A stretch of DNA of 64,000 bases, taken from contig JAGBAX010000005.1 of the NCBI GenBank assembly GCA_017938765.1, positions 1 to 64,000 of the forward strand, read 5' to 3'. Origin of the DNA: Alistipes sp. (GTDB lineage: Bacteria > Bacteroidota > Bacteroidia > Bacteroidales > Rikenellaceae). Below, one piece after another: positions 33,746-42,951 of this stretch (position 1 is its first letter; every line of letters begins with the position of its first letter). The position numbers were made by a program, and so were the translations under genes. The notes beneath the pieces are model-generated. The model was not told the origin of the DNA. It ran no database searches and worked only from the letters and a program-made list of their open reading frames with translations.

Positions 33746-34984
33746 ATGAAGAAGATACTTTATATCGTTCTATTTGCAGCTCTTGCTTTGCAGGGCTGTA
33801 ACACAGAGAGTGTTGATAGCATGTCAAAGCTCACAAAGAGTACCATCAGAATTGTTACCGAGATTGGCGATACGCGCACCTATATAACAGACGACAACAA
33901 GATTCATTGGGCTGAGAGTGGCGAACAACTCAATATTATATACTACTCTGACAACAACTCTTCGGAGCTTAGTCAAACACCTACGCATGCAGACTATACA
34001 ATAGAGAGTGATGGTCGCATTATATTCTCTGCGGATATTATGACTGTTGAGGGTGTTGCAAGCCATACTCTCGGCGCCTTCTACCCCTACCAGCACGTTG
34101 CTCAGAGTTCAAGCGTGGTGCTGACCATTCCACAAGCACAAAGTCCTACAGCAGAGAGCTACGACCCAACGAGTGACATTCTTGTATCCAGAGAGCCTAT
34201 AGTAATTGAGGGGGATGTTGAGGGTATAAAGGTTAGCCTTTCGCGTATGGTTGCCTTTGCCAAGATGACCCTTAAGGGCATTGGCGCAGGCGAGATTATT
34301 GAGAAGGTAATCTTCTCATCATCAGCAAAACCTGCTGGTAGTGTAGAGTTTAAGGTACACGAGGCGGCAACAGTAGAGAACGCTGTGTGGTATAATGAGT
34401 ATGAGGATATAGAAATTACACGCGAAAATTGGGTAGCAACAGGCGAAGATGTGGTATGGATGACCACCGTACCTACAAACCTTAGCGGCACAGACTTTAC
34501 CGTAACCGTAGTTACAGATAAACACTCCTACACAAAGAGCGTAGATTTGACCAGCCGAACTCTTGATTTTAAGCGTGGAGATATTGCAACCTTCAGAGTT
34601 ACTCTTGAGCCTACCTTAGACCTCTCAGGTAGCTGGAAGCTAACCGAGTGGCGTGGTGTTAAGCCTTCATTTGAGGTCTACATGCAGATTGACCAGAATA
34701 ATAACGTCACTATGTGGCAGCGCATCACCAGCCGCGAGTGGGAGCGTTATCAGAGTGAGGCGACCATAGAGAGCGGTGTAATCTCAGGCATCTATAGCGA
34801 CGGCGTTGAGTGGCGAGCGTCGTATAACGTAACGATAGATGGCGACTCTATGACATGGACAGATACTACAGATGCCACAGACATTTCGGTGTATAGTCGC
34901 GTAGAGCTTCCTGAGGAGCTGCCTCAGAGTTCACCTACAACACAAACATCAGCTACGCGTGCCGTATCAGAGCGTTTCCTATAA
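33746..34984 (+). CDS. Fimbrillin-like lipoprotein with C-terminal lipocalin-like domain
   Basis: The 412-residue protein has a lipoprotein signal ending at Cys18 (LQGC). The next part (RTYITDDNKIHWAESGEQLNI, about 48-68) is the W-x-x-G-E-Q/D pattern of fimbrillin-type (Mfa/FimA-like) beta domains. Around residues 290-385 a segment starting LSGSWKLTEW resembles lipocalin-like domains that begin with a GxW motif. It is probably a surface or periplasm-facing outer-membrane lipoprotein. It lies 15 nt after the 45-residue peptide and ends before a bidirectional terminator. Confidence 0.65.
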   Translation: MKKILYIVLFAALALQGCNTESVDSMSKLTKSTIRIVTEIGDTRTYITDDNKIHWAESGEQLNIIYYSDNNSSELSQTPTHADYTIESDGRIIFSADIMTVEGVASHTLGAFYPYQHVAQSSSVVLTIPQAQSPTAESYDPTSDILVSREPIVIEGDVEGIKVSLSRMVAFAKMTLKGIGAGEIIEKVIFSSSAKPAGSVEFKVHEAATVENAVWYNEYEDIEITRENWVATGEDVVWMTTVPTNLSGTDFTVTVVTDKHSYTKSVDLTSRTLDFKRGDIATFRVTLEPTLDLSGSWKLTEWRGVKPSFEVYMQIDQNNNVTMWQRITSREWERYQSEATIESGVISGIYSDGVEWRASYNVTIDGDSMTWTDTTDATDISVYSRVELPEELPQSSPTTQTSATRAVSERFL

Positions 34985-35000
34985 CCTAAATAGGATAATA

Positions 35001-35045
35001 AAAAGTATGGGATGGCTATCTTTCAAATAGTCATCCCATATTTTG
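35001..35045. terminator. Bidirectional terminator between convergent genes
   Basis: A 14-bp stem (35006-35019 with 35027-35040, one G-T wobble), with an A-run before and T-run after. It serves the surface locus and the leftward mutS2-murF/alr-methyltransferase unit. Confidence 0.85.
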
Positions 35046-35059
35046 TTTACAGATAGGCT

Positions 35060-35770
35060 TTAGCCGATAATAAAAATCGTAGGGCGCTTTTGTATATCTG
35101 GCATTGTACTTTTGCACCACTGAGCGACGGTTTGAGTGCGGATATACTCGCTCTTGGAGGTAATATCGCAAGCGACACAGAGTCGGGTATCAGGGTTTAG
35201 GCTCTTGAGCATCTGCTCAAGTAGTTTAACATTGCGATAAGGCGCCTCAATAAATAGTTGCGACTGATGTTCTGTTCGGGCACGAGACTCAAGGCGTTTG
35301 ATTGTCTTACTACGCTCTGGCTCTTTAATTGGCAGGTATCCATTAAAGGCAAACGATTGACCGCTCAGTCCCGATGCCATAACGGCCATAAGTATTGACG
35401 AAGGGCCTACAAGTGGAACAACGCGGATATTATGCTTATGGCACAGCTCAACAACAGCCTGTCCAGGGTCGGCCACTGCAGGTACACCAGCCTCGGAGAT
35501 AACGCCCGCACTACGACCTGCCTTGAGTGGCTCTATCATTCGGGCAATCTCTGTTGGGGAGGTTGTATGCTCGTTAAGCTCGACAAAAGTAGCCTCGTCA
35601 ATAGCCTTTGCATAGCCACTCTTTGACAGAAAGCGACGCGCCGAGCGGGTATTCTCCACTATAAAGTAGTCCAGGCTATCAATTATTGCTTGGTTTGCTG
35701 CAGGGGTAACATCCGCGACTGCCGTATCGTCTGATATTGGGCAAGGAATAAGATATAGTGTCGCACTCAT
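35060..35770 (-). CDS. RsmI-like tetrapyrrole-methylase-fold SAM methyltransferase
   Basis: The 236-residue protein has LYLIPCPISDD at the start, ENTRSARRFL, GVISEAGVPAVADPG, VVPLVGPSSILMA and FIEAPYRNVKLLEQML, all typical of the RsmI family that 2'-O-methylates C1402 of 16S rRNA. The N-terminus differs from standard RsmI (LYLVATPIGN), which fits a second Bacteroidota subgroup whose target is less certain. It follows murF-alr by 3 nt. Confidence 0.82.
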   Translation of the reverse strand: MSATLYLIPCPISDDTAVADVTPAANQAIIDSLDYFIVENTRSARRFLSKSGYAKAIDEATFVELNEHTTSPTEIARMIEPLKAGRSAGVISEAGVPAVADPGQAVVELCHKHNIRVVPLVGPSSILMAVMASGLSGQSFAFNGYLPIKEPERSKTIKRLESRARTEHQSQLFIEAPYRNVKLLEQMLKSLNPDTRLCVACDITSKSEYIRTQTVAQWCKSTMPDIQKRPTIFIIG

Positions 35771-35773
35771 AGG

Positions 35774-38125
35774 TTACTCGTATATATAAATTCGTTTAAC
35801 ACGCTTAGATACAGAGGTTAAAATCTCATATGGGATAGTATCAAGAACCGCAGCCATATCCTCCGCACTATTTCCACTATGGGCCGAGAAGATAGTAACA
35901 CTATCGCCCTCCTTGACATCTGGGATATCTGTAACATCAATCATACAGCTATCCATACAGATTCTACCCACTGTAGGTGCGCTCTGTCCACCAACAATCA
36001 TACTCCAGCGGCCACAACCCAAGTGTCTATCAAGGCCATCAGCATAACCGACTGGGATAGTAGCTATACATCTCTGACGCTCAAGCACACCTGCCCTACC
36101 GTAGCCAACAGTCTGTCCAGCCTCAACAGTTCGCACTTGCACAATACGTGTGCGCAGTGTAGAGGCAGGCTCCAGTGACTCATTATGCTCATATCCATAG
36201 CCATACATTCCCAGACCCAAGCGGCACATATCAAAGTGTGCCTCCGGAAAACGAACAATAGCTGCCGAGGCTGCCGCATGGCGAAGCACAGGGTAGCCGA
36301 CATGGTCTGCTATACGGCGACTCAATCTATCATAAAGCGCAATTTGACCCCTTGTAAACTCATCCTGCGAAGGGTCATCTGCCACACATAGATGGGTAAA
36401 TATAGATGCCACTCGGAGCGTAGAGCTGTAGCGGTCAAGTCGCTCAAGAAGTGCCTCAATATCCGCCTCACAAAAGCCCAGACGGTGCATCCCCGTATCC
36501 AACTTAATATGAACTGGATAGCCCTGCTCTGCGCGAGCAGCAAAGGCAAAGGCATCTAACGACCGAAGTGAGTAAATCTCTGGCTCAAGGTGCGAGGCTA
36601 CCATAGTATCAAAGCTATTGTCGTCGGCATTAAGCACCACAATAGGGGCTGTAATACCACCAGCGCGAAGCTCCGCTCCCTCATCGGCAAAGGCTACGGC
36701 AAGGTAACTAACACCCTGCTTTACAAGCATCTGCGCCACCTCTGTATCTCCCGCACCATAACTTGAAGCCTTAACCATTGCCACGAGTTTTGTCGTAGGC
36801 GACATCTTTGAGCGGAAGTAGTTGATATTACGCTCTACAGCCCTTAGATTGACCTCCAAAACGGTTGTATGGCTCTGCAACTCAAAGGCATGCGAGATGC
36901 GCTCTGTGCGCGAGAGTCTATTTCCCTTGATAAGCACAGCCGAGGAGGCTATATCTACATTGTCAATATCTGCCAGCAACTCCTCTGTACTGCCATAAAA
37001 TCGTGTAGGAACACTAAACACCGAAGCGTAGGTAGAAATCTTCTCCCCCACACCCACAAAAAGTTCTACACCACTCTTGTCAATCTTCTGCGCCACAAGT
37101 TCATAGAGTTCCGCCTCACTCATCTCACTCTGCAAAATATCAGAGAGGATAACCACCTTACGGCGTGACTGGGCAACAGAGTTAAGGTAGTCAAGGGCGA
37201 TTGTAAGCGAGTCTATATCACAGCTATAACTATCATCAACAATCACAGCATCCCTAACACCCTGCTTAACCTCAAGGCGCATAGCAAGTGGTTGGAGTTG
37301 TGAGAAATCGGGCGCATCAAAGCCAAAGGTGCGACAAAATGCCGAGACTATGCGCGCATTACCAGACCAAATACCATCTGGCAGATTTCCTACGTTTTCC
37401 ATTGCGCAATCAATCAATTCACAGCCGAAGTATTTATCCTCTATAGCTGCTGCAAGCTGCTTATATTCAGAGTTATAGATAATTCTCTTGGCAGACTTAG
37501 CGAGGTAAATCTTCTCGTTAATTTTCTGCTCTAAACTACAGAAATTAGACTGGTGAGCATCGCCAATATTGGTAAAAATTACCGTCTGTGGTGCAATCAT
37601 CTGCTCAAGGCCTGCCATCTCCCCAACCTGCGATATTCCCGCCTCAATAAGTGCTATCTGCGCATCATCTGGCATCATCAGCAGTGACAGTGCCACACCA
37701 AGCTGCGAGTTATAGCTGCGTGGCGAGCGGTATAACCTCACACTTTGACCCACGCTCTGGGCAATCCACTCCTTGACCGTAGTCTTACCATTTGAGCCAG
37801 CGATAGCCACTACATGACCGTCAAAGTGCTGACGGCGGAAAGCAGCAAGCTGTTGTAGTGCCTTTAGGGCGTTATCAACAACCACAGCACCACAACCATC
37901 TGGTAGCTCAACCTCCCTCTCAACGATATATGCAGAAACTCCACGCTCAACCATATCGCCAACAAACATATGCGCATCATGATTAACACCGCGCATAGCT
38001 ACAAACAGAGCATTGCCTGCGGGCAGTGTGCTGCGACTATCTGTAACAAAGGAGTCTACAGAACTATCTGCTCCATAGAGCTTTCCAGAACATATCTGGG
38101 CTATCTGTGAGAGTGTAAACTGCAT
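35774..38125 (-). CDS. Bifunctional MurF-alanine racemase
   Basis: This 783-residue fusion has an N-terminal Mur ligase (residues 1-410; ATP loop AGSNGKTTVKEW around 112, Mur central and C-terminal domains) and a C-terminal alanine racemase (about 420-783; PLP Lys in MVKASSYGAGDTEVA, KLDTGMHRLGF, and GRICMDSCMIDVTD). It supplies D-Ala and adds D-Ala-D-Ala to the UDP-MurNAc tripeptide. The fusion is known in Bacteroidota. It lies 5 nt after mutS2. Confidence 0.95.
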   Translation of the reverse strand: MQFTLSQIAQICSGKLYGADSSVDSFVTDSRSTLPAGNALFVAMRGVNHDAHMFVGDMVERGVSAYIVEREVELPDGCGAVVVDNALKALQQLAAFRRQHFDGHVVAIAGSNGKTTVKEWIAQSVGQSVRLYRSPRSYNSQLGVALSLLMMPDDAQIALIEAGISQVGEMAGLEQMIAPQTVIFTNIGDAHQSNFCSLEQKINEKIYLAKSAKRIIYNSEYKQLAAAIEDKYFGCELIDCAMENVGNLPDGIWSGNARIVSAFCRTFGFDAPDFSQLQPLAMRLEVKQGVRDAVIVDDSYSCDIDSLTIALDYLNSVAQSRRKVVILSDILQSEMSEAELYELVAQKIDKSGVELFVGVGEKISTYASVFSVPTRFYGSTEELLADIDNVDIASSAVLIKGNRLSRTERISHAFELQSHTTVLEVNLRAVERNINYFRSKMSPTTKLVAMVKASSYGAGDTEVAQMLVKQGVSYLAVAFADEGAELRAGGITAPIVVLNADDNSFDTMVASHLEPEIYSLRSLDAFAFAARAEQGYPVHIKLDTGMHRLGFCEADIEALLERLDRYSSTLRVASIFTHLCVADDPSQDEFTRGQIALYDRLSRRIADHVGYPVLRHAAASAAIVRFPEAHFDMCRLGLGMYGYGYEHNESLEPASTLRTRIVQVRTVEAGQTVGYGRAGVLERQRCIATIPVGYADGLDRHLGCGRWSMIVGGQSAPTVGRICMDSCMIDVTDIPDVKEGDSVTIFSAHSGNSAEDMAAVLDTIPYEILTSVSKRVKRIYIYE

Positions 38126-38130
38126 ATAAT

Positions 38131-40608
38131 CTACAATGAAAATGTAACAATAGTAATTCCCGATCCACCATGATCTGGATGGTCATCTACGGCACTCTGA
38201 ACAGCTGGCACTGTGCGTAAGAAGCGACGAATCTCCTCCTTCAGCGCACCTGTACCCTTACCGTGCAGGATTGTCACCGACCCAACGCCAACCATCAGCG
38301 CATCGTCTATAAAATCACGCACGCGGTCCAGAGCATCTACAACCCTCTCGCCACGCACGTCAATCGTGCCCTTAAAATCTAATCTACGCTGTGATATCTC
38401 CGTGCCGATAACTGTTCGCGGAATCTGTGGTCGCGTAGCGCGATGATACTCCGCCGATGAGATAGCCTCAAGGCGAACAGTATCTACAGTCGTAAGCATC
38501 TGTCCAAAAGCCACTTGAGCCTTCTTGCCACGTATAGACTGGACTACGCCAACACCCTCATGACCCACAAGGCGCACCTTTGAGCCTACTTCAATAGGAA
38601 GTCTCTTCTTCTCAACCTCCGTCTGCTGGCTCTGCTCACTCTTATTGGCCTTGCGCTCCTCGCGGCGCTGACGACGACGAGCAATGCGCTCCATCTCGCG
38701 CTCTATCTGCTCGTTATTCTCGGCAGAGTCAACCTCCTCAACGCTATCCTTAAACTCATTAAATGACTGGCGGAGGCTACGAGTCTGCTCCTTCTCTGCC
38801 TGCGCCTCGCGGATAGCACGAATTGTACCCTCAATCTGGCGATTTGCCTCGGCAATAAGCTCCTTAGCGCGTGTTTTCGCCTCATGAAGAATCGCACGGC
38901 GCTCCTCACGGATTGCAGCAAGGTGTTCGTGGTAACTCTGCTCAAGCTCCTCTACCTTACGGTCTGTCAGGCGAATCTTCTCGCGCTTCTGCTCCCAGTA
39001 GCGCTTATCGCGAGCAATCTCGCGCAACTGTTTCTCAATATCTATATGTTCCGAGCCGACCTTCTCACGTGCCGAGGCGATGATAGCCTCTGGAAGACCA
39101 ATCTTACGGGCAATCTCAATAGCAAAAGAGCTACCCGGCTTACCAGTCTCAAGGCGGAAGAGCGGGCGGATATTCTGCACATCAAACATCATCGCACCAT
39201 TGATAACTCCATCTGTTGACGATGCGTAGTACTTGATATTTGAGTAGTGGGTAGTAATAACTCCAAAGCAGTTACTATCAACAAGTTTCTCAAGCACAGC
39301 CTCGGCAATAGCCGCACCAATAACTGGCTCTGTACCAGTACCAAACTCATCTATAAGCACCAGCGAGCGGCTATCTGCACCTGCAAGCATAGCCTTCATA
39401 TTTATAAGATGTGAAGAGTATGTTGACAGGTCATTCTCAATAGACTGTTGGTCGCCAATATCAATAAAGAGTTTGTTAAACACTGGCAGTTCTGTACTCT
39501 GCGCAACGGTAACTGGAAAACCGCACTGGAACATATACTGCAAAATTCCAAAAGTCTTAAGGCAGACCGACTTACCACCTGCATTAGGGCCCGAAATTAC
39601 AAGTATTCTACTCTTACTATCAAGTCGCGCATCAAGAGGCACAAGTTCTCTGCCATTACGCTTAAGTGTCTGTGCAAGCAGCGGGTGACGCGCCTTTACA
39701 AGCCACAGTTCGCCATCACTTACTATAGGCTGCACAGCATCATTCTCGGCTGCCCAACGAGCCTTGGCACGAATCATATCTATAGTTGCCACATACTCGC
39801 CAGCACGAGCAACTGCCTCTATATCATCACGAAGAATATCTGCAAAGGCTGTAAGCACCTTGACAATCTCGCGGCGCTCGGTATACTCAAGTTCCTTAAG
39901 GCGATTATTCAGCTCTACAACCTCTACAGGCTCTACATAGAAGGTCTTTCCCGTAGCCGACTCATCGTGGATAAATCCCTGAAGTTTTCGCTTATTTGCC
40001 GCCGCCACAGGAATCACTGCACGACCCTCACGGATAGATATTGCCGCATCTGCATCTACAATACCCGCACTCTTAGCGCTCTGAAGCACCGCCTGCAGAC
40101 GCTTTGAGACTTGACCCTCCGACTGACGAATCTCGCGGCGCACAGCCGCAAGCTCTGGCGAGGCGCTATCGCGCATATTTCCACGCTCGTCTATAATACG
40201 GTCTATCTCTTTTATTATATGTGAGAGTGGCGCTATACCAACAGAGAGACGGTTGAGAGCCTTAAACTGCTCGCCACCGCGAATAATATCCACCACCGCT
40301 GCAGCAGCCGAAAGGGTAATACCCAAGCGCATAACCTGCTCGCAGTCAAGGAATGTTCCCTGAACACGCACAGTCTCAACAAGGGTATCAATATCGTAAA
40401 ACTCATCCTTCAGCACACCGCAGTTCATAGTAAGCAACGTACCCATCTCGGCCGCAAGAGCCTGACGAGTAGCAATCTGGCGGGCAGAAGTAGAGAATGT
40501 CTCGCAATCCAACAGTTCCACAGAGCGGCGCATTGTACACAGCTCGCGGCACTGATTACGGATGATATCAAATCCTATCTTACTCTCAAAATTTTCTGGA
40601 TATACCAT
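38131..40608 (-). CDS. mutS2: MutS2 family ATPase/endonuclease
   Basis: The 825-residue protein has a MutS-like core, Walker A ISGPNAGGKSVCLKT (near residue 340), LIDEFGTGTEP, a long charged coiled coil (about 520-640) and a C-terminal Smr domain (IDVRGERVVDALDRVRDFIDDA... HGKGTGALKEEIRRFL). It lacks the MutS mismatch-recognition domain. In other bacteria MutS2 acts in recombination control or in rescue of collided ribosomes. First gene of a unit with murF-alr and the methyltransferase. Confidence 0.95.
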   Translation of the reverse strand: MVYPENFESKIGFDIIRNQCRELCTMRRSVELLDCETFSTSARQIATRQALAAEMGTLLTMNCGVLKDEFYDIDTLVETVRVQGTFLDCEQVMRLGITLSAAAAVVDIIRGGEQFKALNRLSVGIAPLSHIIKEIDRIIDERGNMRDSASPELAAVRREIRQSEGQVSKRLQAVLQSAKSAGIVDADAAISIREGRAVIPVAAANKRKLQGFIHDESATGKTFYVEPVEVVELNNRLKELEYTERREIVKVLTAFADILRDDIEAVARAGEYVATIDMIRAKARWAAENDAVQPIVSDGELWLVKARHPLLAQTLKRNGRELVPLDARLDSKSRILVISGPNAGGKSVCLKTFGILQYMFQCGFPVTVAQSTELPVFNKLFIDIGDQQSIENDLSTYSSHLINMKAMLAGADSRSLVLIDEFGTGTEPVIGAAIAEAVLEKLVDSNCFGVITTHYSNIKYYASSTDGVINGAMMFDVQNIRPLFRLETGKPGSSFAIEIARKIGLPEAIIASAREKVGSEHIDIEKQLREIARDKRYWEQKREKIRLTDRKVEELEQSYHEHLAAIREERRAILHEAKTRAKELIAEANRQIEGTIRAIREAQAEKEQTRSLRQSFNEFKDSVEEVDSAENNEQIEREMERIARRRQRREERKANKSEQSQQTEVEKKRLPIEVGSKVRLVGHEGVGVVQSIRGKKAQVAFGQMLTTVDTVRLEAISSAEYHRATRPQIPRTVIGTEISQRRLDFKGTIDVRGERVVDALDRVRDFIDDALMVGVGSVTILHGKGTGALKEEIRRFLRTVPAVQSAVDDHPDHGGSGITIVTFSL

Positions 40609-40623
40609 ACTATCTACAAACTA

Positions 40624-40658
40624 CCCGACCACACAGCACACTACAGCCATTGGTCGGG
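40624..40658. other. Inverted repeat between mlaD and mutS2
   Basis: CCCGACCA (40624-40631) and TGGTCGGG (40651-40658) form an 8-bp stem with a 19-nt loop in the 64-nt gap. No T-run follows on either strand, so it is a weak terminator at best. It could be a processing or attenuation structure. Confidence 0.35.
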
Positions 40659-40672
40659 CATTTAACATCTCA

Positions 40673-41632
40673 CTACTCAGCCTTCTGAACTGCCTTAGCG
40701 GCCTTCTTCTCAGCCTTAGAGGCCTTCTTCTCAGCCTTAGCATCCTCACTACCAAAGAGCGAGAAGTGTACATAACGCTTAGGATTCTGCTTTAAATCAC
40801 CGAGCAGAGCAGAGAGATTCTCTGACGCCTGAGTAAGATTTGCATAGAGCTCCTTATCGTTCATAAGACTACCTACAGTACCATCCGCAGTGTTTAACTT
40901 AGCCAGTAGAGTGCTAAGATTCTCAACCGCCTCTGTGAGTTTAGCACCCATCTGCTGCTCGTCAAGTGTGGTTGTAAGGTTGTTCACACTCGTAACAATA
41001 CTGTCAATCTTCTCTCCATTGTTCTTAAGTGTGCCAGTAAATGAGTCAATATTTGCCACTATCTGAGACTTCTCAAGCTCTGCAAGAATACCATTAAGGT
41101 TTGCAATCGCAGATGAGATATTTGCATTATTGCTATCAACAAGAGAGTTAAGTGTAACAAGAGTGGTGTTGATATTATCAACCATCACAACCAGCTTCTC
41201 CTTAATATCGCCGAACTGAGCACCTATAGCATCAAACATTCCCATCTCTACAGCTGCTGTAATTGTTGCACCTGGCTCAAGATATGTCTGCGAGCTACCA
41301 AGAACAATCTCAACAGCCTGACCACCCATAAGGCCTGCACTAAATATTTCAGCCTTTGAATCTGACGGAATCTGATAATCCTTTGATATAGCGAGCGCTA
41401 CCTTAACCTTAGTAGGGTCCTCTGGTGAGATAGCAATCTCTGAGACTTGACCCACCTTGACACCTCTGATAACAATTGACGAAGCAGTCTGGAGTCCGCT
41501 TGCATCCTCGTAGTACGCATAGTAGACGTCACTACGGCCAAAGATGTCGGCACCGCTCAAAAAACGGATACCAGCCCACGAGCCGAGAAAAATCAAAAGC
41601 GCATAAATTCCAATTTTAACCTCTTTTTTCAT
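40673..41632 (-). CDS. MlaD/MCE domain lipid-transport protein
   Basis: The 319-residue protein has one N-terminal membrane helix (about 7-24), an MCE domain (VYYAYYEDASGLQTASSIVIRGVKVGQVSEI..., about 35-115) and a long helical C-terminal region, ending in a Lys/Ala/Glu-rich tail. MlaD-type proteins form hexameric rings that carry phospholipid across the periplasm. The partner ABC genes (mlaE, mlaF) are not in the window. It follows the amidase by 8 nt. Confidence 0.9.
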   Translation of the reverse strand: MKKEVKIGIYALLIFLGSWAGIRFLSGADIFGRSDVYYAYYEDASGLQTASSIVIRGVKVGQVSEIAISPEDPTKVKVALAISKDYQIPSDSKAEIFSAGLMGGQAVEIVLGSSQTYLEPGATITAAVEMGMFDAIGAQFGDIKEKLVVMVDNINTTLVTLNSLVDSNNANISSAIANLNGILAELEKSQIVANIDSFTGTLKNNGEKIDSIVTSVNNLTTTLDEQQMGAKLTEAVENLSTLLAKLNTADGTVGSLMNDKELYANLTQASENLSALLGDLKQNPKRYVHFSLFGSEDAKAEKKASKAEKKAAKAVQKAE

Positions 41633-41640
41633 ATCTTTTT

Positions 41641-42825
41641 CTATTTATTCGTTACAACTTTACCATCCTTAACAGCAATTACAAATGCCTGCGGGAATGA
41701 CTTGCGCACAGAAGCTACTGCTGCCTGAGCACTCTTGCGGTCTGCATAGTCGCCAACACAATATTTGTAGGAGAAGGCTCCATCTGCCCTCACCTGACGC
41801 ACCTTGCCTCTATATGAGCCAAAGCGAGAGTCCTTTGTTGATACAGCACTCTTGCTTGCCATAACCTGCACAGTATAACGCACCGTAGACTTACTCTTAT
41901 CCACCGCAGGTTTTGGCTGAGGTTTTGGTTGAGGCTTTGGTTGAGGCTTTGGTTGAGGCTTAACCTCTGGTTTTGGTTGTGGTTTTGGCTGCACAGCAGG
42001 TTTTTCCTGCGTCTGTGCTTGCTCCGTAGCATCTACATCTACAAGAACACTCTTGCGGACATAATCAACATACTCCTTAACAGCCTTATAGAGAGCCGTT
42101 ACAAGCTCGGTCTGTCCCCTCTCCGAAGTGATATACTTCAGCTCGGCAGAGTTTGACATAAAGCCAATCTCTGTAAGAATACTCGGCATATCTGTGGCGT
42201 AAAGCACACGCAGCGGTTGCTTACGTATTCCACGATTAGCACGTCCAATAGATGCATAATGCTTCTGCACCAGACGAGCCATCACCTCGCTATACTCGCC
42301 ATATGTAAACTGCAAATTCTGAATGTGAGCGCGAACAATAGCAGCTGTTCCCTGGTCGGACATATCCAGAAACTCCTCCTTATTATTGGCAAAAAGGATT
42401 GCCTCATTCTCACTGGTCTCCAACTCACTCTCTCCCATAATAAGGGTCTCAACGCCACGAATACCCGTATTGCGATGTGCATTGGCGTGAATAGAGATAA
42501 ACAGATCGCCCCCAGCATTATTTGCGATATCTGCTCTGGCCTGCAAATCGGCACGCAGGTTTGTAGAGAAGTGCTTCTCACTCTTGCGGGTATAGACCAC
42601 CTTGATATTTGGCATATTCTTCTCTATCATCGCACCGAGCTTGAGAGCCATCTGCAAATTGATGTTCTTCTCCGCATAGCCTCCATAACGGGCACCTGGG
42701 AAGTATCCTCCGTGACCTGCGTCAATAACAATCACCTTTACACCTTGATTACTACTCTCTGCCTTTGCATCGGTAATATGCAGAGACAGACAGAAAAGTA
42801 ACATAATTGCTAAAAGTCTATTCAT
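41641..42825 (-). CDS. N-acetylmuramoyl-L-alanine amidase with SPOR domain
   Basis: The start is ATG 42825 (394 residues), which gives a proper signal peptide (MNRLLAIMLLFCLSLH). The Amidase_3 domain has VIDAGHGGYFPGARYGG, AEKNINL, FISIHANAH and SILTEIGFMSN, with zinc His/Glu and catalytic Glu all present. A Lys/Pro/Gln linker (about 276-305) joins a C-terminal SPOR domain that binds denuded glycan at the septum. It cleaves peptidoglycan stem peptides during division. Confidence 0.93.
   Translation of the reverse strand: MNRLLAIMLLFCLSLHITDAKAESSNQGVKVIVIDAGHGGYFPGARYGGYAEKNINLQMALKLGAMIEKNMPNIKVVYTRKSEKHFSTNLRADLQARADIANNAGGDLFISIHANAHRNTGIRGVETLIMGESELETSENEAILFANNKEEFLDMSDQGTAAIVRAHIQNLQFTYGEYSEVMARLVQKHYASIGRANRGIRKQPLRVLYATDMPSILTEIGFMSNSAELKYITSERGQTELVTALYKAVKEYVDYVRKSVLVDVDATEQAQTQEKPAVQPKPQPKPEVKPQPKPQPKPQPKPQPKPAVDKSKSTVRYTVQVMASKSAVSTKDSRFGSYRGKVRQVRADGAFSYKYCVGDYADRKSAQAAVASVRKSFPQAFVIAVKDGKVVTNK
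41909..41990 (-). repeat. 12-bp tandem repeats in the amidase linker
   Basis: Several copies of a 12-bp unit (on the plus strand TTTTGGTTGAGG or close variants) encode Lys-Pro-Gln-Pro repeats. In-frame length change by slippage is likely between strains. Confidence 0.7.
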
Positions 42826-42909
42826 AACTTTGGTTTCTACAGTTTTTTTCACTACCTTTACGCGCTGAAAAAACGCGTACACACACGCACAACAGCGTTA
42901 TTTTGCGTT

Positions 42910-42929
42910 TTTGCCGGCTTGCCGGCAAA
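42910..42929. promoter_or_regulatory. Candidate operator between amidase and lptD
   Basis: TTTGCCGGC-TT-GCCGGCAAA is an inverted repeat with 9-bp arms and a 2-nt spacer. It overlaps the minus-strand -7 box (42926-42933) and lies just upstream of the lptD start region. A dimeric regulator could bind here and affect both genes. Confidence 0.45.
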
Positions 42930-42933
42930 GGTA
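42926..42933 (-). promoter_or_regulatory. -7 box (TACCTTTG) for the amidase-mlaD unit
   Basis: The minus strand reads TACCTTTG. A TTTC lies 20 bp upstream (42954-42957 on the plus strand as GAAA). The leader to ATG 42825 is about 95 nt and contains the GCCGGC inverted repeat. Confidence 0.55.
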
Positions 42934-42951
42934 CTAAAAATTATTGAATTT

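Noticed and set aside
35774-38125. MurF-alanine racemase fusion as a novelty
   Set aside because: It is an established arrangement in Bacteroidota.
41909-41990. Short tandem repeats resembling a small CRISPR
   Set aside because: Units are 12 bp, contiguous without spacers, and in frame with the amidase linker.
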